A stretch of DNA of 42,218 nucleotides, from contig JAHEFR010000023.1 in the NCBI GenBank assembly GCA_024640085.1, forward strand, positions 1-42,218, written 5' to 3'. The first letter of the stretch is position 1. Each line of letters begins with the position of its first letter. The notes below the pieces were generated by a model. The model made no database searches and had not been told where the DNA came from. It saw only the letters and a list, made by a program, of their open reading frames with translations. The translations under genes and the position numbers were made by a program. Positions 1-6,566 of the stretch are shown in pieces. Source of the stretch: Gammaproteobacteria bacterium. Lineage in GTDB: Bacteria; Pseudomonadota; Gammaproteobacteria; Steroidobacterales; XN24.

Positions 1-119
1 TCCGGTTCCCAGTCGACGAAGTAGCGCCCGCGCACCGTCTCCAGCCTGCGGAAGTCCTTCCGATCGGGAAAGCGAGGCTGGAAGGGCTGGCGGGCGATCA
101 GGGAGAGGAATTCGAACAT
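1..119 (-). CDS. N-terminus of an unknown Fur-regulated protein (partial)
   Basis: The window edge cuts this gene, leaving the first 39 codons or so. The protein begins MFEFLSLIARQPFQPRFP and continues through a basic stretch to a YFVDWEP segment. I do not recognise the family. The ATG at 117-119 is the only plausible start, because an in-frame TGA lies just upstream within the promoter. The Shine-Dalgarno is weak. The gene sits 22 bases downstream of a near-consensus Fur box that overlaps the -10 of a good promoter, so it is probably induced by iron starvation. No function can be assigned from the visible part. Confidence 0.6.
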   Translation of the reverse strand, partial: MFEFLSLIARQPFQPRFPDRKDFRRLETVRGRYFVDWEP

Positions 120-141
120 GTTGATAGTGGGCGTCGAGAAT

Positions 142-182
142 GCGAATGATTCTCATTATCGACAAAATCCCGAACATGTCAA
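142..182 (-). promoter_or_regulatory. Fur-repressible sigma-70 promoter
   Basis: Reading on the minus strand, TTGACA (182-177), a 16-base spacer and GATAAT (160-155) form a near-consensus promoter. The -10 is the left end of GATAATGAGAATCATTCGC (160-142), which matches the 19-base Fur box consensus at 16 positions. This is the classical arrangement in which Fur-Fe(II) blocks RNA polymerase. It points at the partial gene at the left edge. Confidence 0.8.
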
Positions 183-345
183 GACCGCCAACACAGGTTG
201 GCCACCGCCCGGGATGGGCAGAGATCAATCCGGACGTCTCTCTTGATGGTCGAAGGAAACAGCAGGAATCGAGCGCCCCGCCCGACAGCCCCGGGGCCAA
301 CATGTCCGCCGGGGGGCCACGATCGCAGAGCGACGTGACCGGTAA

Positions 346-1470
346 TCAGGACACGGAGATGCGCTGGCTGACGTACTGCTCCATCTTGCTCTCGAGGATT
401 CGGACACCCAGGCCATAGCCCCTGAGGGCACGGGCGGGTTCGGCGAGGTCCGGAACCAGGGGAGGCTCGGTGATTGAGTCCGCCAGTCGGGGCAACCCGG
501 GTGCGATTTCGCACCAGCGGACACCCTCGGCGCGGGTGGCGAACAAGCGGCCCGCGGCAGCCAGGAGTCCGGCTTCCGCCGCGTCTGCGCCGAGCTGGCA
601 CCCCAAACCGGCATCCCTTGCGATCCGATGGATCCGGGCCGCGTTGATCAGGCCGCCGCAACGGGAAATGCTGATGCTGAACATGTCGCAGGCCTTCCGG
701 GCGGCGAGGTTCTTGGCGTCTTCGGCGGTGACCACAGCCCCGGTGGCGATCACCGGAACGATACCGGCGGCCGTCACCGCCGCCAGGCCGTCCACATCCG
801 CAACCGGTACGGGTTGTTCCACCCCTGCCAGCCTGAACGGCGCCATCGCAGCGAGCTGATCGAGCGCTTCCTCAGCGTCCCAGCACCCCCCGGGAGCTAC
901 GCGGATCTCGACGGCTTCGCCGAGCAGTTCGCGGGTGATATCCAGGAGGGAGAGATTTGTGGCCAGATCGCCCGCCGCGATCAGCTTGGCGTCGCGGATG
1001 CCGGTCCGGCGCAGTGCCGCGGCCTGTCTCGTGACGGCCGCGTCGTCGCCGGCGAGGAGGCCACCATAGTGGATGACCGGCTGACGGGGCCGGCCAAGGA
1101 CATCGCCCGAACTGCGTCGGAGGCGGTGTCCCATGAGGTCCAGCAGCGCCAGTTCGGCGCCGCAGAAGGCGGGGTAGGCGCTGGCAGGCAACTCCTCCAG
1201 GAGCGCACCGGCCGCGTCGGCAACGGCATCGAAGCTCCCGAACTCACGAGCGGCGAAGGCGGGCAGGATGGCCTCCCGCAATGCATCGCGCGCCTGATCG
1301 AGCATCGCCGGTGACGCACCCGCGGAGACCGGGGACTCGCCCCAGCCATATAGCCCTGTCTCGTCTCTCACCCTGATTAGGATGGACCGGCTGCCGGGCA
1401 GCGACGTATCCCTCCCATCTGCACGCCAGGGGACGTCGATAACGAAAATGTCGAAGCCTTCGAGTTTCAT
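346..1470 (-). CDS. Enolase-superfamily (mandelate racemase/muconate lactonizing-like) protein with degenerate active site
   Basis: At 374 residues it has the full length and layout of the muconate-lactonizing/dipeptide-epimerase branch: an N-terminal capping domain to about residue 125, then a (beta/alpha)7-beta barrel. Landmarks remain recognisable: AKLIAAGD where KxK is expected, IRVAPGG where RVDANG is expected, GVEQPVP (matches), VIATGAVV where ADES is expected, and SISISRCGG where IKxSKCGG is expected. The family uses three acidic metal ligands and two or three catalytic lysines. Here only the middle Glu and one Lys are kept. The fold is therefore probably intact, but Mg-dependent proton abstraction is unlikely. 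It follows the mechanosensitive channel gene by 71 bases on the same strand and may be co-transcribed. A muconate cycloisomerase or epimerase label would be unsafe. Confidence 0.82.
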   Translation of the reverse strand: MKLEGFDIFVIDVPWRADGRDTSLPGSRSILIRVRDETGLYGWGESPVSAGASPAMLDQARDALREAILPAFAAREFGSFDAVADAAGALLEELPASAYPAFCGAELALLDLMGHRLRRSSGDVLGRPRQPVIHYGGLLAGDDAAVTRQAAALRRTGIRDAKLIAAGDLATNLSLLDITRELLGEAVEIRVAPGGCWDAEEALDQLAAMAPFRLAGVEQPVPVADVDGLAAVTAAGIVPVIATGAVVTAEDAKNLAARKACDMFSISISRCGGLINAARIHRIARDAGLGCQLGADAAEAGLLAAAGRLFATRAEGVRWCEIAPGLPRLADSITEPPLVPDLAEPARALRGYGLGVRILESKMEQYVSQRISVS

Positions 1471-1541
1471 GTCATCGGTCGGTGAGCGATGCGGTGTCGC
1501 AGGGCTCCTGTCGGGCGGCCTTCGCGAAGCCGTTTCCGGTC

Positions 1542-4154
1542 CTATTCTTCCGCCCGCGGGATCGACGAGGTGTCCGCGGGGTCGACGACCTCCATCGTAG
1601 CCGGCACCGAAGGCCCTCCCGGTTTCGGTCGCGAGGACAGGTTACGGCCGGCCTCCGGATCGACGCTACGCAGATGCAGATCGCGCTGCGGGAAGGGAAT
1701 CTCGATGCCGGCCTCGGCCAGCGCATCGTGAATGGCCAGGTTCAATTCGGTCCTGACCCTGAGGCCCTCGTTGAAATCGCACCAGGCGCGCAGCTCGAAG
1801 TCCAGCGAACTATCCCCGAATCCCATGAACAGGGCATAGGGCTCCGGCTCTTCCAGAATGTCTGTCTGCGTTCTCGCGACCCGGACCAGCAGTTCCATGA
1901 CCTGGTGAGGATTGCTGCCGTAGGCCACCCCGACCGGGACGATCAGCCGCCGGGTCACATCCGACAGGGTCCAGTTGATGACCTCCTTCGAGATGAAATC
2001 GGCATTGGGAACGATCACTTCCGACCCGTCGAACGTGCGCACGACGCTGGAGCGGATCCCGATCCGGTTGACCCGACCCATCAACGGGCCCACCTCGACG
2101 GAGTCTCCCACCTGGATGGGACGCTCGAACGCCAGGATCAGGCCGGAGACAAAATTATTGACGACATTCTGGAGGCCGAAGCCGATACCGACTGACAGCG
2201 CGCCGGCGATGATGGCGAATCGGCTCAGATCGAACCCGGCTACAGCAAGGGCGATGAAGAAAGCGAGCGTGATGATCCCGTAGTTGACCATCATGCTGAT
2301 GGTCGCCGGCACGCCTCGAGGCAGGCGCACCCGCGTAAACACATCCTCTTCCAGGATGAACCTGATAAGGCGTGACAACTGTGTCCCCAGCCAGAGGGCC
2401 ACCACGAAAGCCACGATGTCGCCGAGGCTGATCTGGAACTGGCCGACGGTCAGCGAAGCCGAGAACACGAAGACGACCAGGTCCCTGATCGGGCTCCACA
2501 GGTTGAAGAAAAGCAGGGTGAAGTACAGCCAGGCGACCACTGACAGCAGGTTGACCGCCTTCTCCACCCATCGGTGGACCTTGTCGGGATTCCTTCGAAA
2601 CGCGCGGATCTTGCTGCCGATGGGTGACTGCAGCAGGAGATCCAGAAGACCCTGCAGGACCAGGCTGAGCGCGTACAGCCCGAATCCAGCGAAGATCGTC
2701 AGCATCGTGCCCTCGCCGAGAAGCTCTGCAAGGCTGACAAGGCCTGCTACATTGGCGATGAGGGCTGCGCCAAAGGTGAGGATCGCCAGGCGAGAAACGA
2801 GGTCAGCAACCCGTCCCCAGGCACCACGTCCCCGGCCGGTGATGGCCCGCTTGGTGATGAGAGCCCATGCCATCGCCGCGCAGCCCAGGGCAGTCAGCAC
2901 CAGCAGCGACAGGCGACTGGACAGGGGCTGTGTTTGCAGCAGCCCCCTTATCACGTCGAGGACGAACAGGGTCAGCAGAGTGAACAGCACCGCCCGCTGG
3001 TGCTTTGCGAATGCGCGGCTCAGGAGCACTGCGATGGGGATCACCGTCACCAGACGTCCGAGGTCGTGGAGGGCGAGCGGTGCCCCCGGGTACATGCTGC
3101 GGGTCAGGACCAGTGAGACAAGCGCCGCCGAAGCGATGGGATGGGCGACGATATCCACGGTCCCCTCAGACTGCCCAAAGCTCTGCGGCCACTGCTGCCG
3201 GCGCCGGTTGAATAGCGCCAGGAGGCCGGCGATCGCTGCAAATGTGAGCAACTGGGCCAGCACGCGATCCGTGTTGCGCCCCAGGTAGTCCGGAATGGCC
3301 GACAGGTGCTGTTCCAGGGCGGCCGCGAGCTCTCCGCCAATCACTTCCTGCGCATCATTCGACTCATCGCCGGCCTCGGCACGGTCGGCGCCTCCCTTCG
3401 CCTTCTTTTCCGCCGAGAGCACAGCGCTCCAGAGGGTCTCCGAGTCCGCGACCAGGAGCCGGCCACGCTTGGCGGCATCTGCTTCGGCGATGGCCCCGAG
3501 GGCGCCATCGACCTTCACGTGCAGCTCGGAGATCTGGCTACCCAGGGTCAGCAGCGCATCCAGCCGGTTCCGTAACGCCTTCTCCTGCCCGTCGATGGCG
3601 TTCAGGGTGCTATGGACCTGGTCGACCAGGACTTCGGGTAGCTGCTCCTGCTTGTGGGTTTCGAGAGTCAGGCCCCAGACAGTGCGCTGATTCTTGAGGA
3701 CCTTGCTCTGGGCCTCCAGGGCCTGGGACCTGGCAGATACGGTCTGCTGCCAGCCGGACAATCGTGTCTTGATCGCCTCCCACTGGACCCGGAGGGCGTA
3801 GAGGCCCCTGGGGCTGAGCGCGGCGAGAGAACTCATTTCCCGGGACAACAAAAGCTTCGAGACCCCTGCGGCGGCGGCTTCCGCCTGTTGCTGGATCTCG
3901 TCGATATGCATCGACGGGGTGGCTTTGGCGGACGCATCACGAAGCAGGCTCCGGATTGTCTCCGCCTGCTTGGGGATGTCCGAAGCCGGGATCGGCGCCG
4001 GTGCGGGCGCAGCCTCTGTCTGGGACGCCTCCTTTGCCGAGTCCTGGCCGAAAGCCGCGCCCGTCGGGTCGAGACAAGCTGCCAGCAGGCTCGCCAGCAC
4101 GAATCGGCGCATCCTGCGTCGCGCCCGAACGGCGGCGTGGCTGTCAGCGGTCAT
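1542..4154 (-). CDS. Large MscS-family mechanosensitive ion channel
   Basis: An inner-membrane channel that would open under membrane tension and release solutes after osmotic downshock. From the chosen ATG the protein is 870 residues. It has an export signal near the N-terminus, a roughly 250-residue helical periplasmic region, about ten membrane helices, and a C-terminal MscS core. The core shows the pore helix (SVGIGFGLQNVVNNFVSGL), the beta domain (FERPIQVGDSVEVG, VVRTFDGSEVIVPNADF) and the alpha/beta tail. This is the MscK/DUF3772-like architecture, much larger than plain MscS. The ATG at 4152-4154 is preceded by AGGA at good spacing. A longer reading to 4241 exists but lacks a Shine-Dalgarno. 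The signal region contains LLAAC, which fits a lipobox, so lipid attachment is possible. Confidence 0.88.
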   Translation of the reverse strand: MTADSHAAVRARRRMRRFVLASLLAACLDPTGAAFGQDSAKEASQTEAAPAPAPIPASDIPKQAETIRSLLRDASAKATPSMHIDEIQQQAEAAAAGVSKLLLSREMSSLAALSPRGLYALRVQWEAIKTRLSGWQQTVSARSQALEAQSKVLKNQRTVWGLTLETHKQEQLPEVLVDQVHSTLNAIDGQEKALRNRLDALLTLGSQISELHVKVDGALGAIAEADAAKRGRLLVADSETLWSAVLSAEKKAKGGADRAEAGDESNDAQEVIGGELAAALEQHLSAIPDYLGRNTDRVLAQLLTFAAIAGLLALFNRRRQQWPQSFGQSEGTVDIVAHPIASAALVSLVLTRSMYPGAPLALHDLGRLVTVIPIAVLLSRAFAKHQRAVLFTLLTLFVLDVIRGLLQTQPLSSRLSLLVLTALGCAAMAWALITKRAITGRGRGAWGRVADLVSRLAILTFGAALIANVAGLVSLAELLGEGTMLTIFAGFGLYALSLVLQGLLDLLLQSPIGSKIRAFRRNPDKVHRWVEKAVNLLSVVAWLYFTLLFFNLWSPIRDLVVFVFSASLTVGQFQISLGDIVAFVVALWLGTQLSRLIRFILEEDVFTRVRLPRGVPATISMMVNYGIITLAFFIALAVAGFDLSRFAIIAGALSVGIGFGLQNVVNNFVSGLILAFERPIQVGDSVEVGPLMGRVNRIGIRSSVVRTFDGSEVIVPNADFISKEVINWTLSDVTRRLIVPVGVAYGSNPHQVMELLVRVARTQTDILEEPEPYALFMGFGDSSLDFELRAWCDFNEGLRVRTELNLAIHDALAEAGIEIPFPQRDLHLRSVDPEAGRNLSSRPKPGGPSVPATMEVVDPADTSSIPRAEE

Positions 4155-4349
4155 GTGGTAGTCCTGCGGCGATGCCGGGGGCCAAAGCGTAGAGAGGAAG
4201 CGGGGACGGGGCAAGCGCTCACCGAGGTATCGGACGGTCATCGAATTGAAACAGATCCCGATTATCGTTGGACATGGCTTTGACGCCCGAGCACCCCGCC
4301 ACTCCCGCCGGGTGACCCGGTGTCGCGTCTGCGGTCACTAGCCCGATTC

Positions 4350-4418
4350 TCCGTTCCGCCCCGGGACGGATGTTATCGCCGCAACCCTGTGCCCGGGTCT
4401 CCGCCCGGGCTTTTTTTT
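4350..4418 (+). ncRNA. Candidate small RNA 3' part: two hairpins ending in an intrinsic terminator
   Basis: Two hairpins follow one another on the plus strand. The first pairs TCCGTTCC (4350-4357) with GGGACGGA (4363-4370), with one G-U pair. The second is a terminator hairpin followed by eight T. The only nearby genes run on the minus strand, so no plus-strand reading frame accounts for the terminator. A short structured transcript starting between about 4250 and 4350 would explain it. TTGAAA at 4246-4251 could be a -35 element, but I see no good -10 at the right distance. The 5' end is therefore undefined, and the RNA is inferred, not shown. Confidence 0.35.
4391..4418 (+). terminator. Rho-independent terminator (plus strand)
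   Basis: GCCCGGG (4391-4397) pairs with CCCGGGC (4404-4410) across a six-base loop and is followed immediately by TTTTTTTT. The T-run lies on the plus strand only. Read from the minus strand, the hairpin is not followed by T, so it would not end the TerB-like gene whose stop is at 4434. Confidence 0.85.
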
Positions 4419-4433
4419 ATCGGGGAGCTTCAG

Positions 4434-4880
4434 TCAGATGTCGTAGACCCCGAGTTCTGCGGGATCCACGCCGAGCCTTTGACAGATCTGTTCGACGACG
4501 CTCCGCTCCGGAGCGCTGAAGTCTTTGTCGGCGTGTCCGATGGCGAGGCAGGCGCGCACCAGGGTGAGTCGCTCGCGCATATCACCCTCGAACTCCCCGA
4601 TCCTGTCCAGTGCCCGGAGCCGGCCGGCCTCGGCATTCTTCTGCAACAGCCGCGAGTGCCGCTCGTAGGCTGCGACCGCGTCGTGGACATCGAACCACTC
4701 CAGGTCGGTCAGTCGTGCCAGCACCCGATCCCGGGCGATGAGTTCCGCCAACCTTTCGTCCTTGTCGGCCCGCGCCACCAGCGCTGCTCCCGCCATGACG
4801 ACATCCACGAACTCCCGGTGGCGGGATCGTTCCCTGAAGCTGCCGAGGCTCCCCCTGATCTTGTCGAAGAAGGTCTTCAT
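4434..4880 (-). CDS. TerB/DjlA-N-like helical protein
   Basis: A 148-residue soluble, helix-rich protein resembling the TerB domain. The C-terminal motif DKDFSAPERSVVEQICQRLGVD is typical of the second half of TerB-like domains, and ADKDERLAELIARD resembles the first half. The family binds metals or acts as an adaptor at the membrane in tellurite and stress responses, but a lone TerB domain has no assured function. There is no signal peptide or membrane segment. It is divergent from the short-chain dehydrogenase gene that follows. The start ATG at 4880 has only a weak ribosome binding site. Confidence 0.7.
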   Translation of the reverse strand: MKTFFDKIRGSLGSFRERSRHREFVDVVMAGAALVARADKDERLAELIARDRVLARLTDLEWFDVHDAVAAYERHSRLLQKNAEAGRLRALDRIGEFEGDMRERLTLVRACLAIGHADKDFSAPERSVVEQICQRLGVDPAELGVYDI

Positions 4881-5002
4881 GGTCAGGTACGAAAGGCTAG
4901 CACAGGCGCTGACTCAGGAAGCCGCGACGAATCCGGCCCCGGGGCCATGCCGAATGCGACACCGGAATTTCGATTAAGGCAATCACAGTTGAGCAGGGCC
5001 CC

Positions 5003-5764
5003 ATGAAGTCATTCACGAGCGGTGGTGTAGCGGTGGTTATCGGCGCCGGTGGCCTCGGCTCTGCGCTCGTGGGGCGATTACTGGCCAGTGCGAGTTTCGA
5101 CCGCATCGTCGTCGGCAGCCGTTCTCCCGAAAAGGTCCGGCAACTTTTCCCCGGCAGGAGCGGCCGGTCCAAGATCCAGTGCGAGGCCGTGGACCTGTCC
5201 GACTCAGACTCAGTCCAGTCGTTGGCCGCCACCCTGGGATCGACCGGGCAGCCCTTGCGACTGGTCATCTGCGCGACCGGTGTCCTGCATCGGGGCGAGG
5301 GCATCCGCCCCGAACGCAGACTGGAGGACGTGGAAATGGATGCGCTGACCACGGTCTTCACGGTCAACGCCTTTGGGCCCATGCTGGTCGCAAGACATCT
5401 GGCGCCGTTGCTTCCCCGTCGGGAGCGTTCTGTGTTCGCCGCTATCTCCGCCCGGGTGGGCAGCATCGGCGACAATCGCCTGGGCGGCTGGTATGCCTAC
5501 CGGGCGTCGAAGGCGGCCTTGAATCAATTTCTGCGCTGCACCGCAATCGAACTCAGGCGGCGCGCTCCGGAGGCCGTCGTGGCGGCGCTCCATCCCGGCA
5601 CGGTGGACACACCTTTGTCGGCGCCGTTCAAGGCCGGCGTCCCGCGCGACCGGCTGTTTTCAGCCGACACTGCGGCTGCCCGGATGCTGCACATGATCGA
5701 CCGCCTCTCGCCGGACGACAGCGGAGGTTTCTACGCCTGGGACGGCAGTCCTATCCCCTGGTAG
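5003..5764 (+). CDS. Short-chain dehydrogenase/reductase, C-factor (CsgA)-like
   Basis: A 253-residue NAD(P)-dependent oxidoreductase of the classical SDR type. The N-terminal Rossmann motif is VIGAGGLGSAL, the expected NxAG region reads ICATGVLH, a serine lies in the SARVGS segment, and the catalytic pair is YRASK (Tyr and Lys, about residues 164-168). HPGTVDTPLS after the last strand is characteristic of C-factor-like SDRs (Myxococcus CsgA relatives). The substrate cannot be read from sequence. An AGGG just before the ATG supports the start. It stands alone, 115 bases ahead of the YbaK-type gene on the same strand. Confidence 0.85.
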   Translation: MKSFTSGGVAVVIGAGGLGSALVGRLLASASFDRIVVGSRSPEKVRQLFPGRSGRSKIQCEAVDLSDSDSVQSLAATLGSTGQPLRLVICATGVLHRGEGIRPERRLEDVEMDALTTVFTVNAFGPMLVARHLAPLLPRRERSVFAAISARVGSIGDNRLGGWYAYRASKAALNQFLRCTAIELRRRAPEAVVAALHPGTVDTPLSAPFKAGVPRDRLFSADTAAARMLHMIDRLSPDDSGGFYAWDGSPIPW

Positions 5765-5826
5765 CCACCGCGTGCGGGCGCCGACCCAGCACCGCCCCGG
5801 ATCACCGCGATGGCGATCACTGCGGC

Positions 5827-5832
5827 TATAAT
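5827..5832 (+). promoter_or_regulatory. Possible -10 element of the YbaK-type gene
   Basis: A perfect TATAAT lies 48 bases before the start codon. No clear -35 is seen 16 to 18 bases upstream, so the promoter, if real, would be weak or need an activator. Confidence 0.35.
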
Positions 5833-5879
5833 CCCGCCAGGACCCGGACACACGGAAAGTAACAGCAAAGGGGGTCGTC

Positions 5880-6359
5880 ATGGGTATCGCCGATACGGTC
5901 GATTTCGCATTGACCTTGAGCGACGTGGATTTCCAGATCCTGCGTCATCAGCATTCCGCCACCAGCGCTGAATCAGCCCACAAGGCGAGGGTAGCGGAGG
6001 GGGAAGTGGCCAAGGCAGTAGCGCTGACCGACGGTCTGGGGCCGCTGCTGGCAGTCATGCCCGCCAACCGCATCCTGGATCTGGAACGGCTCCGCAGCCT
6101 GCTCCATCGGCCGGGACTTGAGATGATGACCGAAGAGGAACTCGGGCGGGTGTTCTTCGATTGCGAGCCGGGAGCGGTGCCACCGCTGGGTCCCGATTAT
6201 CGGGTCCCCACCGTGGTCGACAAGTCCCTCATGAAGAAGGACGACATCTACTTCGAGGCCGGTGACCACGAGGGGTTGATCCACGTGGATCGCACCGCCT
6301 TCCGCAAGCTGCTCCGGGGCGTCGAGTTTCTCGAGTTCAGTCAACGGATCGACGGCTGA
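5880..6359 (+). CDS. YbaK/EbsC-family aminoacyl-tRNA deacylase
   Basis: A 159-residue single-domain protein of the YbaK/ProX family, which hydrolyses mischarged aminoacyl-tRNAs in trans. Family features are the basic early segment AHKARVAEGEVAKAVAL, the LLAVMPANRILDLERL strand-helix unit, the TEEEL helix and GAVPPLGPDYRVPTVVD, which matches the G-x-V-P-P-x-G signature, then a closing beta region (IHVDRTAFRKLL). AAAGGGGG seven bases before the ATG is a strong ribosome binding site. Which aminoacyl-tRNA it edits cannot be told from sequence. It precedes the 2-oxoacid oxidoreductase operon by about 200 bases, with its own promoter candidate between, so it is likely a separate unit. Confidence 0.8.
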   Translation: MGIADTVDFALTLSDVDFQILRHQHSATSAESAHKARVAEGEVAKAVALTDGLGPLLAVMPANRILDLERLRSLLHRPGLEMMTEEELGRVFFDCEPGAVPPLGPDYRVPTVVDKSLMKKDDIYFEAGDHEGLIHVDRTAFRKLLRGVEFLEFSQRIDG

Positions 6360-6462
6360 GACGGGTCGTCGCCCGACCACTCCCGGAGGCGATCCGGGCC
6401 TCCACCGGCCGCAGGCGGCGGGGCCGAGTTTGCTGCAGCATTCTTCCGTCCCCACTTCGTCA

Positions 6463-6490
6463 TTGTTTTTCGCGGGTGAAGCGTTAAAGT
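6463..6490 (+). promoter_or_regulatory. Candidate promoter of the 2-oxoacid oxidoreductase operon
   Basis: TTGTTT (6463-6468), a 16-base spacer and TAAAGT (6485-6490) resemble a sigma-70 promoter. It lies in the only intergenic gap before the operon, 73 bases ahead of the first start codon. Confidence 0.4.
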
Positions 6491-6530
6491 AGCCCCCGAC
6501 GGTCGATCAGAACGGCCGCACAGGAGGAGC

Positions 6531-6566
6531 GTGGCGTCCCCCGTCGGGGCGTCCAGCGGCGGATGA
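6531..6566 (+). CDS. Possible 11-codon leader ORF overlapping the next start codon
   Basis: A strong AGGAGG (6522-6527) precedes a GTG that opens a frame of 11 codons (VASPVGASSGG), ending in a TGA that overlaps the ATG of the following gene as ATGA. The main ATG itself has no good ribosome binding site. The arrangement suggests translational coupling through a mini-ORF. Spacing from AGGAGG to GTG is only three bases, shorter than ideal, so this is tentative. Confidence 0.3.
   Translation: MASPVGASSGG

Noticed and set aside
142-160. Fur box as regulator of the enolase-like gene
   Set aside because: The promoter and box face left toward the partial gene. The enolase-like gene ends, not starts, near this region.
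179-661. Long open frame antisense to the enolase-like gene, and other long frames opposite real genes (such as 4320-5006, 7091-7810, 8320-10086, 28244-29989)
   Set aside because: GC-rich DNA leaves antisense frames open. These overlap genes with family motifs, lack ribosome binding sites and have no recognisable domain.
6360-6562. Riboswitch ahead of the oxidoreductase operon
   Set aside because: I looked for TPP-type conserved boxes, given the TPP-binding subunit, and found none.
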